Positions 6,619-14,188 of a stretch of DNA of 15,829 nucleotides are shown here, in pieces. Position numbers and translations under genes: made by a program. The notes under the pieces were generated by a model that was not told where the DNA came from, searched no databases, and saw only the letters and a program-made list of their open reading frames with translations. This stretch comes from Streptomyces cellulosae (GTDB lineage Bacteria > Actinomycetota > Actinomycetes > Streptomycetales > Streptomycetaceae), in NCBI RefSeq assembly GCF_000721105.1, contig NZ_JOEV01000082.1, forward strand, positions 1 to 15,829, written 5' to 3'. Positions within the stretch are counted from its first letter, which is position 1; every line of letters begins with the position of its first letter.

Positions 6619-7293
6619 CTAGTCCTCCGCGCATGCTCTTGGCCGTCTGGTCTTCCGCCGGGCCGGGCCAGGCGAGCTTGGGCTTGCCGGGTTCCGGGTC
6701 TCCCGCGGAGAGGGCCTGCTGCCAGAACGAGGTGTCGGTCACGTCGTTGCGGCCCAGGCGTTCTTCCAGTGCACGGTCAGCGCCTCCGACGCCTCCCGCA
6801 CCGCGACCCGGTATTGGTGGGTCGTCCAGTGCGCGGCCGCCGCTGTCCAGATGACCTCATGGAGTTCGGAAGGGACGAATCCCGGCGTCGCTGACTCCGC
6901 CGCCTCCTCCGCCTCGCTGAGCATCATGCTCAGACGGCCCCGGACCCTGGCCGCCGTGGTGCGGATTTCCTGGGGTGCGAAGAGCGCCTTCGGAGCTGAC
7001 ATCAGCGACCAGTTCTCGATCGGGTCCAGGACACCGATCCCGGCAACGGCGATCTTCGCCCCCGTAACGGCGACGGCCCGAGCAGCGGCACCCGCAGCCT
7101 CCGCAACGTCGAACTCGCGCGTGCGGACCACCGCCTCATCCTGCCCATCCTTGGTCCAAACCGTGGGGAACTGTCCGCGAGATTGGACATGGTCCGACTC
7201 AACCTGAGTCTCCATCCACCGCTCGAAGACCTCCTCAAACCGCTCCACGGCGGCCAGCAGCCGCTTCAAGTAGTCAGCGCTGTATGTCGCCAC

Positions 7294-7578
7294 GCACTAC
7301 CCCCTCCTCTGACCGTGTCTGTCTGACCCCGAGAGCCTAGAAGGGGCTGGCGCAGCAGCTGCTTACGGTAGGGACCGTGATACCCCCTTCCAACGACCAA
7401 GCCGCACCGGTGCCGGTTCGGTCGTGCTGCCCGCCGATCCCCTGCTCGGCACCGAGCAGCAGCAGGTCGTGGCGCGGCTGTGGAAGCGGCGGCAAAGCGA
7501 GCGCACGGCCAATCCCCCCGGTAGCCGGGGCAGCCCCCCACGTCAGCAGCAGTCGTAGCCGGGCCGCTGGCTAGCTGT
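7294..7578. other. Intergenic region with a short coding-like fragment
   Basis: On the plus strand 7424-7558 reads VLPADPLLGTEQQQVVARL and so on for 44 codons to a TAG. It has protein-like composition, but no ribosome-binding site and no recognised family. It may be the remnant of a lost gene. A short TAGCC/GGCTA hairpin near 7557-7573 lies just past the stop of the serine hydrolase and could be a weak terminator. Confidence 0.3.
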
Positions 7579-8706
7579 TCAACCCACGGAGAGCTGTTCT
7601 TCTTGGGCGATCGTTCGCAGGGCGAGGTATGCCCGCTGAATGAAGGTGCCGCTCAGGGCAGGGCCCGTGTTGGTCAGTGCGGTGAGAGCGGTGTGTGTCC
7701 GGGGGCTGAAGCCCGCGAAGGTGGTAAAGCCCCGGGTGCCTCCTGAGTGGTGGTAGAGGTCATGGCCGGGTTGGGGCCGGATGTTCCAGATCAGGGCGAT
7801 GCGCCGGCCTGAGCGTGGCAGCGCCAGGCGGGGCGTGGTGACGTCGGCGAGCGCTGCCCGTAGTGTGCGGGGGATTCTCAGGGGCGCCATGGCGGGGTCG
7901 ATGAGGCCGTCGAGGACCGTGAGCAGATCGCGGGCGCTCGAGCGGGCGGCCCCCGCGCCCGGCAGGGCAGGGATCTGCCAGGCCGGGCGGGGCCTGCCAT
8001 GCCAGTAGCCGGTGGCCTGTGGCTGCCCGGTGTCACAGCTGGTGTGTGCCAGGCGGAGCGGTTCCAGTACGCGGTCGGACAGCAGTCGCGCGTAGTTTCC
8101 GCCGGGGCCGTGCGCGGCGTGCGTGAGCAGTTCGCCGAGGAGCCCGACGCCGAAGTTGGAGTAGCGCACTCGGGTGCCGGCGGCGGTACGTGGCCGGGCG
8201 CGGGCCAGGGCGTTTCGTAGGGCGGCGGGGGAGTAGTCGGCGTAGGGGTTGCTGAACCAGGCGGGCGCCGCGCTGCGCAGGAGGCCCGAGGGCAGGTGCG
8301 GCAGTCCCGAGGTGTGTGTGGCCAGGTGGATGAGGGTGATGGGTGAACCGCGTAGTCGTGGCGAGGCCGAGCGGGGCAGGAAGCGGGTGATCGGGTCGTC
8401 GTAGGCGACCTCGCCGCGCGCGACCATCTCGGCGAGCAGGAGGGCGGTGAACGTCTTGGTGAGGGAGCCGATCTCGAAGCGGGTGTCGGGCCGGGTCGCC
8501 GTCCCGCCGTGCAGGGCGGTCACCCCGCTGGTCAGGAGCGTGCGTTCGGGGCCGCGCCGGAGGGCGAGTGCCACGGCGCTGGCGCCGGGTGCGGCCTTGA
8601 CCAGGGTGGCGAGCAGGTCGGCGGCCCACGTGGGGCCGTCGCTGCCTGCGGCCGGCAGGCCCTCGCACGCGGCATGCGCGAGGTGGTGGGCGGCCAGGCC
8701 GCTCAT
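7579..8706 (-). CDS. Serine hydrolase, beta-lactamase/DD-peptidase fold, 375 aa
   Basis: The three hallmarks of the penicillin-recognising serine enzyme fold are present: SLTK (residues 81-84, nucleophile Ser81 and base Lys84), YSN (182-184) and HSGG (320-323, replacing KTG as in class C-like and esterase members). Between them lie the typical FEIGSLTKTFTALLLAEMV helix and LATHTSGLPHLP. There is no signal peptide or lipobox, so the enzyme should stay in the cytoplasm, which argues against cell-wall or antibiotic hydrolysis. ATG 8706 overlaps the stop of the preceding gene by 4 nt (ATGA), indicating translational coupling; the ribosome-binding site is weak. As the last gene of the four-gene operon it is a candidate peptidase, esterase or acyl transferase acting on the operon's product; that role is inferred. 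Confidence 0.85.
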   Translation of the reverse strand: MSGLAAHHLAHAACEGLPAAGSDGPTWAADLLATLVKAAPGASAVALALRRGPERTLLTSGVTALHGGTATRPDTRFEIGSLTKTFTALLLAEMVARGEVAYDDPITRFLPRSASPRLRGSPITLIHLATHTSGLPHLPSGLLRSAAPAWFSNPYADYSPAALRNALARARPRTAAGTRVRYSNFGVGLLGELLTHAAHGPGGNYARLLSDRVLEPLRLAHTSCDTGQPQATGYWHGRPRPAWQIPALPGAGAARSSARDLLTVLDGLIDPAMAPLRIPRTLRAALADVTTPRLALPRSGRRIALIWNIRPQPGHDLYHHSGGTRGFTTFAGFSPRTHTALTALTNTGPALSGTFIQRAYLALRTIAQEEQLSVG

Positions 8707-9635
8707 CGCGGGCCCGCCGCCCCGCCCAGCGTGCGGGAGACCGCGAGGGCCCCGGCGATTACGGCGACCACGGCGGTGTGCTGATGGTCCGCGAACCGCT
8801 GGCCGGGGTCGCCGGTCACCGGTTCGCCGTCCCGCGGCATCAGGCCGTCTGGATGCTGGGCGCGGGCCAGCCGCTGCCAGTCCGTGAGCTCGCAGTACTG
8901 CTCCTTTAGACAGCACCCGACGATCATCAGCTCGCCGACCAGGTCCCACTGCTCGATCTCGGCCCAGATGTCGATCCATACGGGCAGCCATGTCCTCACG
9001 TACGCGGTGAGGTCCTCGGGCAGACCTGAGGGGCGGGCGCCCCAGTCGGTGAGGTGGAAGACCGTGTGGGTGACGCAGTAGCCGGTCATCCAGTCGATGA
9101 GCCAGGGCTCCGGAGTGGCGCCGAGCCAGGTGGCGCGGGTCGGCGTCGCCCAGTCGTGGTCGCGCTCGTGCGTGTCGAGGCCGACGACGCGGGCCGCGTT
9201 GGCAACGGCGAGCCGGCGGTTGGGCATGACCTCCGCGTTGCGTACGGAGCGCAGCGCGATGGTATGGGCGAGCAGTCGCTCCAGGGGCTCGTGACGCAGG
9301 CCGCAGCGGGCGAACGGCGCGTAAGTCTCCAGGGGGTCGGTCATCATCGAATAGCGCAGCAGTCGTTCGTAGAGCATGTCGCCCTCGCCGAGTTGCTGCC
9401 AGCAAAAGCTCACCAGTTCCCGGGCCATGCGCAGTTCGGCGGTGCCTGAGGCCGCCTCGCGCAGCACGAGCGAGGCGGCGAGCGCGGTCTCGCCGAGCGG
9501 TTTGTAGACGCTGTTCGGATCACCGAGGTCGGCGGTGGTGTCGGCGGGCAGCGCCCCGCGCTCCCGGTGTGTGTGGAGCCAGGCCAGGGCCTGGGCGCTC
9601 ACCTGGTGGGCGGTCTGTGTCACGGACGCCGTCAT
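8703..9635 (-). CDS. DUF6895-like protein, 310 aa
   Basis: The ATG at 9635 has GGAGG 5 nt upstream and overlaps the preceding stop by 4 nt. The sequence is rich in Trp, His and Leu and nearly all helical. Segments such as ALAWLHTHRERGALP (about 16-30), DPNSVYKPLGETALAASLVLREAA (split around 39-62), GYCVTHTVFHLTDWGARP (about 186-203) and DLVGELMIVGCCL (about 231-243) match my memory of actinobacterial proteins labelled DUF6895. The conserved His pairs (THTVFHLTDW, and FADHQHTAVV near the end) could bind a metal, which is inference. No signal peptide is visible, although the C-terminal VVAVIAGALAVSRTLGG is mildly hydrophobic. Its function is unknown; placement between the unknown protein and the hydrolase suggests all three act on one substrate. 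Confidence 0.7.
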   Translation of the reverse strand: MTASVTQTAHQVSAQALAWLHTHRERGALPADTTADLGDPNSVYKPLGETALAASLVLREAASGTAELRMARELVSFCWQQLGEGDMLYERLLRYSMMTDPLETYAPFARCGLRHEPLERLLAHTIALRSVRNAEVMPNRRLAVANAARVVGLDTHERDHDWATPTRATWLGATPEPWLIDWMTGYCVTHTVFHLTDWGARPSGLPEDLTAYVRTWLPVWIDIWAEIEQWDLVGELMIVGCCLKEQYCELTDWQRLARAQHPDGLMPRDGEPVTGDPGQRFADHQHTAVVAVIAGALAVSRTLGGAAGPR

Positions 9636-10405
9636 GGGGCCTCCAGTCCGAGCACCTGCCGGGCGATCGCGGCGTCGAGCGCGAGGCGTGGACCGCCGCC
9701 GTGCAGGCGCAGGTGTTCGACCATGGGTACGGGGTCCAGGGGCAGGCGCACACCCTCGGCGCTCAGTAGGGCGAGCCAGCGCGTGATGCGCATCGCGGTG
9801 GGGAAGTCGCGGCGCAGCACGGCACGGGTGGCCCCGCGGGCGAGAGCGAGCGGGGCGGCGCGGGCGGCTGTGTGCACGGGCCCTTTAAGGCCTGGCAGGG
9901 CAAGGGGGGAGAGTTGGCCCATCCGTACCGACCAGCGCTGCCAGCTGATGGCAGTGTCGGGGTCCTGGGAGCCGGGGTCGGCGGTGTCCACGGGTAGGTC
10001 GGCGGCGGAGGCGGGGGGCCGCGGTGCCAGGATGCCGTCCGGTTCCGTGCCGGTGCGGGAGGCCAGCAGGGTGGCGGTGGCCCAGTCGCGCCAGGCGGCG
10101 ATCCAGGGCTCCGCCGCCCCGGTGGGCGGTGGCGCGGAAACGCTGGCCGGCGGGAAAACGGTGAAGGACTGTGTGATGACCGCTGCGTCCTCGGGATGGA
10201 ACGCCGCGTCGGCCAGGAGGCATGGGGCGAAGATGTCGGCGCCGACGACGCGGACGGCGGCCAGCGCCGCCGTGGGGTCATCCGCCTCTTCGACGTGCCG
10301 GGCGACCAGAGCCGTGCCCCCGACACCGCGAAGAGCATCGAGGGCGCGGACAGCCAGGCCAGCCGCCGACGCGACGTACGCGCTCTGCGGCCGATCAGGA
10401 CTCAC
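9632..10405 (-). CDS. Unrecognised protein of the peptide operon, 257 aa
   Basis: I do not recognise the family. The GTG start at 10405 overlaps the peptide gene's stop by 4 nt (GTGA), and AAGGGGAA lies immediately upstream. The product is Ala/Pro/Arg-rich. The N-terminal part (about 8-50) is helical (AYVASAAGLAVRALDALRGV). The middle (about 52-90) contains VRVVGADIFAPCLLADAAFHPED. A Pro-rich loop follows (about 90-105), then PWIAAWRDWATATLLAS, another loop with ILAPRPPASAADLP, and a helical C-terminal part (ARGATRAVLRRDFPTAMRITRWLALLSAEGV). No classical enzyme motif, membrane helix or signal peptide is visible. Its C-terminal helices with Trp, Leu and Arg resemble those of the neighbouring DUF6895-like protein in texture only. 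It may be a peptide-binding or partner subunit; this is a guess from its position between peptide and DUF6895 genes. Confidence 0.65.
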   Translation of the reverse strand: MSPDRPQSAYVASAAGLAVRALDALRGVGGTALVARHVEEADDPTAALAAVRVVGADIFAPCLLADAAFHPEDAAVITQSFTVFPPASVSAPPPTGAAEPWIAAWRDWATATLLASRTGTEPDGILAPRPPASAADLPVDTADPGSQDPDTAISWQRWSVRMGQLSPLALPGLKGPVHTAARAAPLALARGATRAVLRRDFPTAMRITRWLALLSAEGVRLPLDPVPMVEHLRLHGGGPRLALDAAIARQVLGLEAP

Positions 10406-10584
10406 TTCCCCTTCGGTTCCTTCGGCTCCCTCGGCGAAACGAGCAGCAGATTAAGGAGCGAGCCTGCGGCCTCCGGTGCGTAGACCGGCGCGTCGCTTAC
10501 TACTGCTTCGGGCTCCACCATGGCCGTCCCGAGCGCCGTGGCATCTGCCGGAGCGACGAGACGCGGTGCGTGCTGAGTAAGCAT
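10402..10584 (-). CDS. 60-aa peptide, possible ribosomal-peptide precursor
   Basis: Two tandem ATGs lie at 10587 and 10584 directly after GGGAGG. The second has workable spacing (4 nt), the first has none, which favours 10584. The peptide begins MLTQHAPRLVAPADATALG, continues with an acidic, Val-rich middle (VEPEAVVSDAPVYAPEAA) and a hydrophobic core (GSLLNLLLVSP, about 41-51), and ends in the charged tail REPKEPKGK. There is no Cys, only a few Ser/Thr, one Tyr, one Asn and no N-terminal secretion signal, so it does not look like a lanthipeptide, thiopeptide or lasso precursor. It is the first gene of a four-gene unit with 4-bp overlaps, the usual position for a precursor. An AT-rich patch upstream (minus strand, about 10645-10670) may hold the promoter. 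It could instead be a small regulatory or structural protein. Confidence 0.6.
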   Translation of the reverse strand: MLTQHAPRLVAPADATALGTAMVEPEAVVSDAPVYAPEAAGSLLNLLLVSPREPKEPKGK

Positions 10585-10587
10585 CAT

Positions 10588-10865
10588 TCCTCCCAAACCG
10601 TGAAGACGTCGCCACCATGATCGGCGACACCCAACCTCACACCATTTTGACTGATATGTCGCATATTGCCAGTTCGGTTCCGGCAATCGAAGCAAGCCGG
10701 ACTTGCGCGGGTTGGCGACAACACGGCCGGCGCTCCAATGCTGGTTGAGCCGTGAGATAGCGCGCGGCACTCAGAGCGCCCACGACGAACCCACCCCCGC
10801 CGCCCTCCTCAACCGGCGACAGGCGAGTGGGCTCAACCCCGTACCGTTCGAAAGCCATAAATGCA
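10588..10865. promoter_or_regulatory. Upstream region of the peptide operon
   Basis: No gene recognised. The minus strand has a locally AT-rich patch at about 10640-10670 (around TATGCGACATATCAG) some 60-90 nt before the peptide start. It is the most likely promoter region, although I see no clear -35/-10 pair. Further upstream the sequence merges into a transposase remnant. Confidence 0.3.
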
Positions 10866-11075
10866 TCAGCCATCCGAAGGTCCGCTCGGCGACCCAGCGT
10901 CGCGGGATCACCTTGAAGCCTTTGACGCCCAGGGCGCGTTGTGGCGCAGGTCATGCTCAGGCGGGCGACCGATGTCGAGACCCTTGCTTCTGCGCTCGGC
11001 CCGCCAGGTCGTGAGCGTGGGCCCGATCAGCTGCCAGCGCGCATCGGAGAGGTCGCTGGGATACGGGCAGTATCA
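10866..11075 (-). pseudogene. IS5-family transposase remnant with internal deletion
   Basis: The upstream part (about 11075-10937) encodes YPSDLSDARWQLIGPTL, then TTWRAERR and DIGRPPEHDLR, the N terminus of a DUF4096-type transposase. After a short junction the frame changes to GVKGFKVIPRRWVAERTFGW (about 10933-10872), the C-terminal DDE glutamate region of the same family. The catalytic core between them is missing. This is a different element from the one at 5726-6618. Confidence 0.75.
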
Positions 11076-11273
11076 CGTCATATTTCAGTAGTACCGTCGC
11101 GCGGGTCGCCTCCCCAGGGCGCAAACGAGGCCAACCGGGGGCACGTTGGGATCAGACAGAAGCGAACGGAACGAAACGGGTCGCCGAGCGAGGACATGAA
11201 TCCCTTGTCCCTCGTCAGACACGTCTGCCCCGATAGCCCCATGCCGACTCGGTGGACGAATCTGCGCCAAACC

Positions 11274-11510
11274 GCCGGTGATCTGGTCCAAGATCGCGAA
11301 GCGGATGCCCATCTCGGCTCGGTGGGCAGCAGCGGTCATCAGGTGCCGGCGGGGCCGGACGTGGGGCGAGATACCGCTGAATGCGGACAGGAACCGTTGG
11401 GCCCCGCCCACCGAGCCGAAGCCCTCCATCGCGTGTTTACGCTGCCCGGTCGGCTGGTGGCTGTTCTCGGCCCGATCGTTGAGGTACTTCGACTGCGCCG
11501 CAATGGACCA
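11274..11510 (-). pseudogene. IS6-family transposase C-terminal fragment
   Basis: The fragment reads SKYLNDRAENSHQPTGQRKH, then MEGFGSVGGAQRFLSAFSG and SPHVRPRRHLMTAAAHRAEM to the end of the domain. This is the DDE glutamate (NDRAENSH) region and tail of IS6-family transposases. No N-terminal part or inverted repeats are seen in the window. Confidence 0.75.
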
Positions 11511-11759
11511 AGCTGGCCCTTGCTGCTCTTTCTCACCTGAATGGAGCAGCGTTCGAAGCCGCAGGCGGTGCTGCTTGCCGGAATCATCTTCGCTTGGCAT
11601 ATCGGGCACGGGCGGCCCACACCTGCCTGGGTAAGGAGGGCATCCGAGCAGGTGCATGGCGAGCGCCTCTGGAATGGCCCGGGCAAAACTGAACCGGTCA
11701 CCGGGCCGCCGCTATCTGACGGCGTTTGCTCACGTTCGCCGACCATCACGGAGGAAGTC

Positions 11760-13484
11760 ATGAAGACTCCGGCCGAGATACGGGTGCCGGTCTTGATCGT
11801 CGGGGGCTCTCTGGTGGGTCTTTCCGCCTCAGTGCTCCTGGGGAGGCTCGGTATACCGCACCTGGTGATCGAAAAGCGCAGGAAGATCTCGGACCACTCC
11901 CGGGCTCGTGGCTACACCGTGCGCACGATGGAGATCTACCGGGCTGCAGGACTGGAGGAGGCCATCGACAAGGTGGCTGCCGACCGGGCCCGGCACCTGG
12001 GGGTACTGCGCACGGACCGGCTGGACCGCCAGACCGACCATTTCGAGTACATCGACCGGGACCCTGACGGCCTGGGAGCACGGATGAGCCCGGTCTTCTG
12101 GGCCCACTGCCCCCAGGCACAGCTGGAGCCCCTGCTCCTGAGCCACGCACGCCAGTACGGCGCGGATGTTCGCTTCGGCACCCAGATGATCAACCTCGAA
12201 CAGGACCAGGACAAGGTCGCGGTCACGGCGAAGGTCAACGCCACCGGGGAGCAACTGACCATCCACGCCGACTATGTGCTGGCAGCCGACGGAGCGCACA
12301 GCACCGCGCGTGAGTGCCTGGGCATCGGGGTGTCCGGACGTGGCGTGCTGATGCACTACCTCAGCGTTCTGTTCCGCGCCGACCTGGAACCCGTGGTCGC
12401 CAAACGGCGCTTCGCCGTCTGCCACCTAGAACACCCACAGGCCCCTGGGCTCCTGCTGCCCATCGATGACAACGACACGTGGATCTTCCAGATCCCCTAC
12501 CACCCCACCCGCGGCCAGACACCCAGGCAATTCACCATCCCCCGGATCACCGACTACCTGCGTACCGCCATCGGCGATCCCGACTTGGATATGCAAATCC
12601 TCAGCACCGCTCCGTGGGCCGCGGCCGAAACCATCGCCGAACGCTTCCACGCGGGCAGGGTCTTCCTCGTCGGCGACAGCGCCCACCAGATGCCCCCAGC
12701 CGGCGCGTTCGGCGCCAACACCGGAATCCAGGACGCCCACAACCTGGCCTGGAAAATCGCCGCTGTTCACCACGGGTACGCCGGTCCCGGCCTGCTGGAC
12801 ACCTACGAAGCGGAACGGCGGCCCGTAGCACTGGCCACCGCCGAACGCGCCTGCGAACGCTCCACCGAACTCAGCAGCAGCCTCACCGGCGCCGTCGCCC
12901 CCTCCCAGCGCCCCCCACTCGCCAGCCCCAGCACCCTGCTCGTCGCCTACATGGCCTACCGCTACAACTCCCAAGCCGTACTCGGCCCACAGCACGACGA
13001 CATCCTGCCGCCCACCGCAGACCTGAGCGGCGAACCCGGCACCCGCGCACCCCATCTGTGGCTGGATGACCAGGGCCGCCGCATCTCCACCCTGGACCTG
13101 TTCGAACAGCACTTCGTCCTGCTCAGCTGCCCCTCTACGCCATGGCATTCCGCTGCCTGCCAGATCGCCGAACGCGACCAGTGGCCACTGCGCAGCTACC
13201 GCATCGGCACCGGGCCCAACGCCGACCTGACCACCGACCAGGACACCGACTGGATCAGCCAGTACGGCATCACTGCCCAGGGAGCAGTCCTCGTCCGCCC
13301 GGACGGCTTCGTCGCCTGGCGCACCAACACACCCCCACCTCCCGGCACCGAAACAACCGTCCTGACCGGCATATTGTCCGATCTCCTGTGCAACCCGAGC
13401 GGTGGTGGCCGGGGCCGCACAGCTGCCGAACGCGACCGCGCTGGGCGGCGAGCTGATCCTGTGGGAGACACGGCTCGCGTGTGA
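11760..13484 (+). CDS. Class A FAD-dependent aromatic hydroxylase (polyketide type), 574 aa
   Basis: Enzymes of this group use NAD(P)H and O2 to hydroxylate aromatic polyketides or phenols. The start ATG 11760 has a perfect GGAGG (11750-11754) 5 nt upstream. The dinucleotide-binding motif GGSLVG (residues 15-20) follows a beta-strand (VPVLIV), with Glu38 at the ribose position. Residues near 173-182 carry the DG motif (LAADGAHSTAR), and about 297-330 the GD motif for FAD and the following loop (VFLVGDSAHQMPPAGAFGAN, TGIQDAHNLAWKIA). The C-terminal third (about 440-550) is the thioredoxin-like domain usual in RdmE/PgaE/OxyS-type enzymes, with LVRPDGFVAWR. The last 30 residues are low-complexity (GGGRGRTAAERDRAGRR) and look like read-through past the family's usual end. 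No polyketide synthase or other tailoring gene is nearby. An alternative role is detoxification of aromatic compounds or rifamycin-like antibiotics. Confidence 0.92.
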   Translation: MKTPAEIRVPVLIVGGSLVGLSASVLLGRLGIPHLVIEKRRKISDHSRARGYTVRTMEIYRAAGLEEAIDKVAADRARHLGVLRTDRLDRQTDHFEYIDRDPDGLGARMSPVFWAHCPQAQLEPLLLSHARQYGADVRFGTQMINLEQDQDKVAVTAKVNATGEQLTIHADYVLAADGAHSTARECLGIGVSGRGVLMHYLSVLFRADLEPVVAKRRFAVCHLEHPQAPGLLLPIDDNDTWIFQIPYHPTRGQTPRQFTIPRITDYLRTAIGDPDLDMQILSTAPWAAAETIAERFHAGRVFLVGDSAHQMPPAGAFGANTGIQDAHNLAWKIAAVHHGYAGPGLLDTYEAERRPVALATAERACERSTELSSSLTGAVAPSQRPPLASPSTLLVAYMAYRYNSQAVLGPQHDDILPPTADLSGEPGTRAPHLWLDDQGRRISTLDLFEQHFVLLSCPSTPWHSAACQIAERDQWPLRSYRIGTGPNADLTTDQDTDWISQYGITAQGAVLVRPDGFVAWRTNTPPPPGTETTVLTGILSDLLCNPSGGGRGRTAAERDRAGRRADPVGDTARV

Positions 13485-13640
13485 GCGGCTGCACACCAGG
13501 CTGCAATGGCGCGGTGCTGGGGCGGCCCAGGCTGCCGACGAGTGGCCCGAAGTGGGTTCTGGAGGCCCTGTCGTACGGCGAGAGTTGGGTGCACAGCAAA
13601 ATCAAGAGATAACCACCGCGCACCCCTGAACGGACCGATA
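13485..13640. other. Gap with a coding-like fragment in another frame
   Basis: The plus frame from 13402 to 13629 reads VVAGAAQLPNATALGGELIL and LACERLHTRLQW, which has helical, protein-like composition and overlaps the hydroxylase tail. There is no ribosome-binding site and I recognise no family. It is probably the relic of a gene whose 5' part was replaced by the hydroxylase, which would also explain the hydroxylase's odd tail. Confidence 0.35.
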
Positions 13641-13671
13641 CCCGGGGGCGGACCACCGGCCCGCCCCCGGG
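13641..13671. terminator. Strong hairpin terminator
   Basis: A perfect 11-bp GC stem, CCCGGGGGCGG (13641-13651) and CCGCCCCCGGG (13661-13671), with a 9-nt loop. It lies between the hydroxylase and the next gene and likely ends the hydroxylase transcript. Confidence 0.8.
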
Positions 13672-13708
13672 TCCTGCCGCGAGTACCGCTCATCCGGCTG
13701 AGGGCCCC

Positions 13709-14188
13709 ATGCTGAAGCTGATCTGTTCCATCACCTTCGCTGTACTCCTGCTCTGCGCCTACGCCGCCGTCCGCGGCGCTCTACGCCGCCGCCACGCCCC
13801 GGCAGCCGACCCTGCCTCCGAGGAGGCCGTCCTGTCTTTGCTGCGTTCCGGCCGCCGGGTGGCCGCGGTAGGCCGGGCGAAAGAACTCACCGACGGTGAC
13901 ACCGAAGCCGCACTCACCCTTGCCGTGGCTCAGTTTTCCCGCACCGGCCCGCTGTTCCGTTTGCCGTCGGGTGGCCCTGCCGCGTGGCCGTCCGGCGGTG
14001 GTGCTGCGTTCGAGGCGTTGAGCGCCCTGGTGCTGCTCCGGTCCAGGGGGGTGAGGGCTTTGTGGTTCTTTCTCGCGGGCGCGCAGGCCGATGTAGCCCT
14101 GGCCGGGGAAGGCTCGGAACATGGAGTCGGGGGTGAAGAAGTAGGTGAAGTGGGGTGCGGGCCGGCTGTAGGCGGTGACCGCTTGTGA
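13709..14188 (+). CDS. Membrane-anchored protein with L7/L12-like segment, possibly chimeric, 159 aa
   Basis: The ATG at 13709 has GAGGG just upstream. Residues 1-25 are a signal anchor (MLKLICSITFAVLLLCAYAA) followed by RGALRRR. Residues about 36-75 (EEAVLSLLRSGRRVAAVGRA, KELTDGDTEAALTLAV) have the pattern of the ribosomal L7/L12 C-terminal-like module seen in small actinobacterial proteins. After about residue 80 the sequence becomes Gly/Ala-rich with no family character, and it is antisense to the coding region of the cyclodipeptide synthase. I infer that the true gene ended near 13950 and that a rearrangement removed its stop codon. Confidence 0.6.
   Translation: MLKLICSITFAVLLLCAYAAVRGALRRRHAPAADPASEEAVLSLLRSGRRVAAVGRAKELTDGDTEAALTLAVAQFSRTGPLFRLPSGGPAAWPSGGGAAFEALSALVLLRSRGVRALWFFLAGAQADVALAGEGSEHGVGGEEVGEVGCGPAVGGDRL

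Larger units (their letters stand above)
5534..7293 (-). pseudogene. TIGR02391/Ymh-family (HEPN-like) protein, split by an insertion sequence and a frameshift
   Basis: The start is GTG 7293, with AGGAGG nearby. The first 135 residues are a variable N-terminal region; the family domain begins around PSELHEVIWTAAAAHW. Two lesions are visible. First, one nucleotide is missing at about 6772: the frame reads EALTV and then stops soon at 6739, but the next frame continues with ALEERLGRNDVTDTSFWQ. Second, the 893-bp element at 5726-6618 interrupts the codons after SMRGGL. Removing the element and one CTAG copy rejoins the frame exactly (GGLAPLAGALNNLA). The C-terminal part, ending at 5534, carries RNVATH, the Arg-x4-His signature expected of HEPN ribonuclease-like domains, followed by LAAYSYFARLLDQCEIRR. 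TIGR02391 proteins are frequent near defence genes; their role is not established. This copy cannot make a full-length product. Confidence 0.8.

Noticed and set aside
7579..9405. 608-codon minus-strand frame as one protein
   Set aside because: Only the last 375 codons, from ATG 8706, are family-like. The upstream part overlaps the DUF6895-like gene in another frame and is Arg/Pro-rich.
12426..13496. 356-codon minus-strand frame
   Set aside because: Antisense to the FAD hydroxylase; Gly/Val/Ala/Asp-rich shadow of the plus-strand gene.
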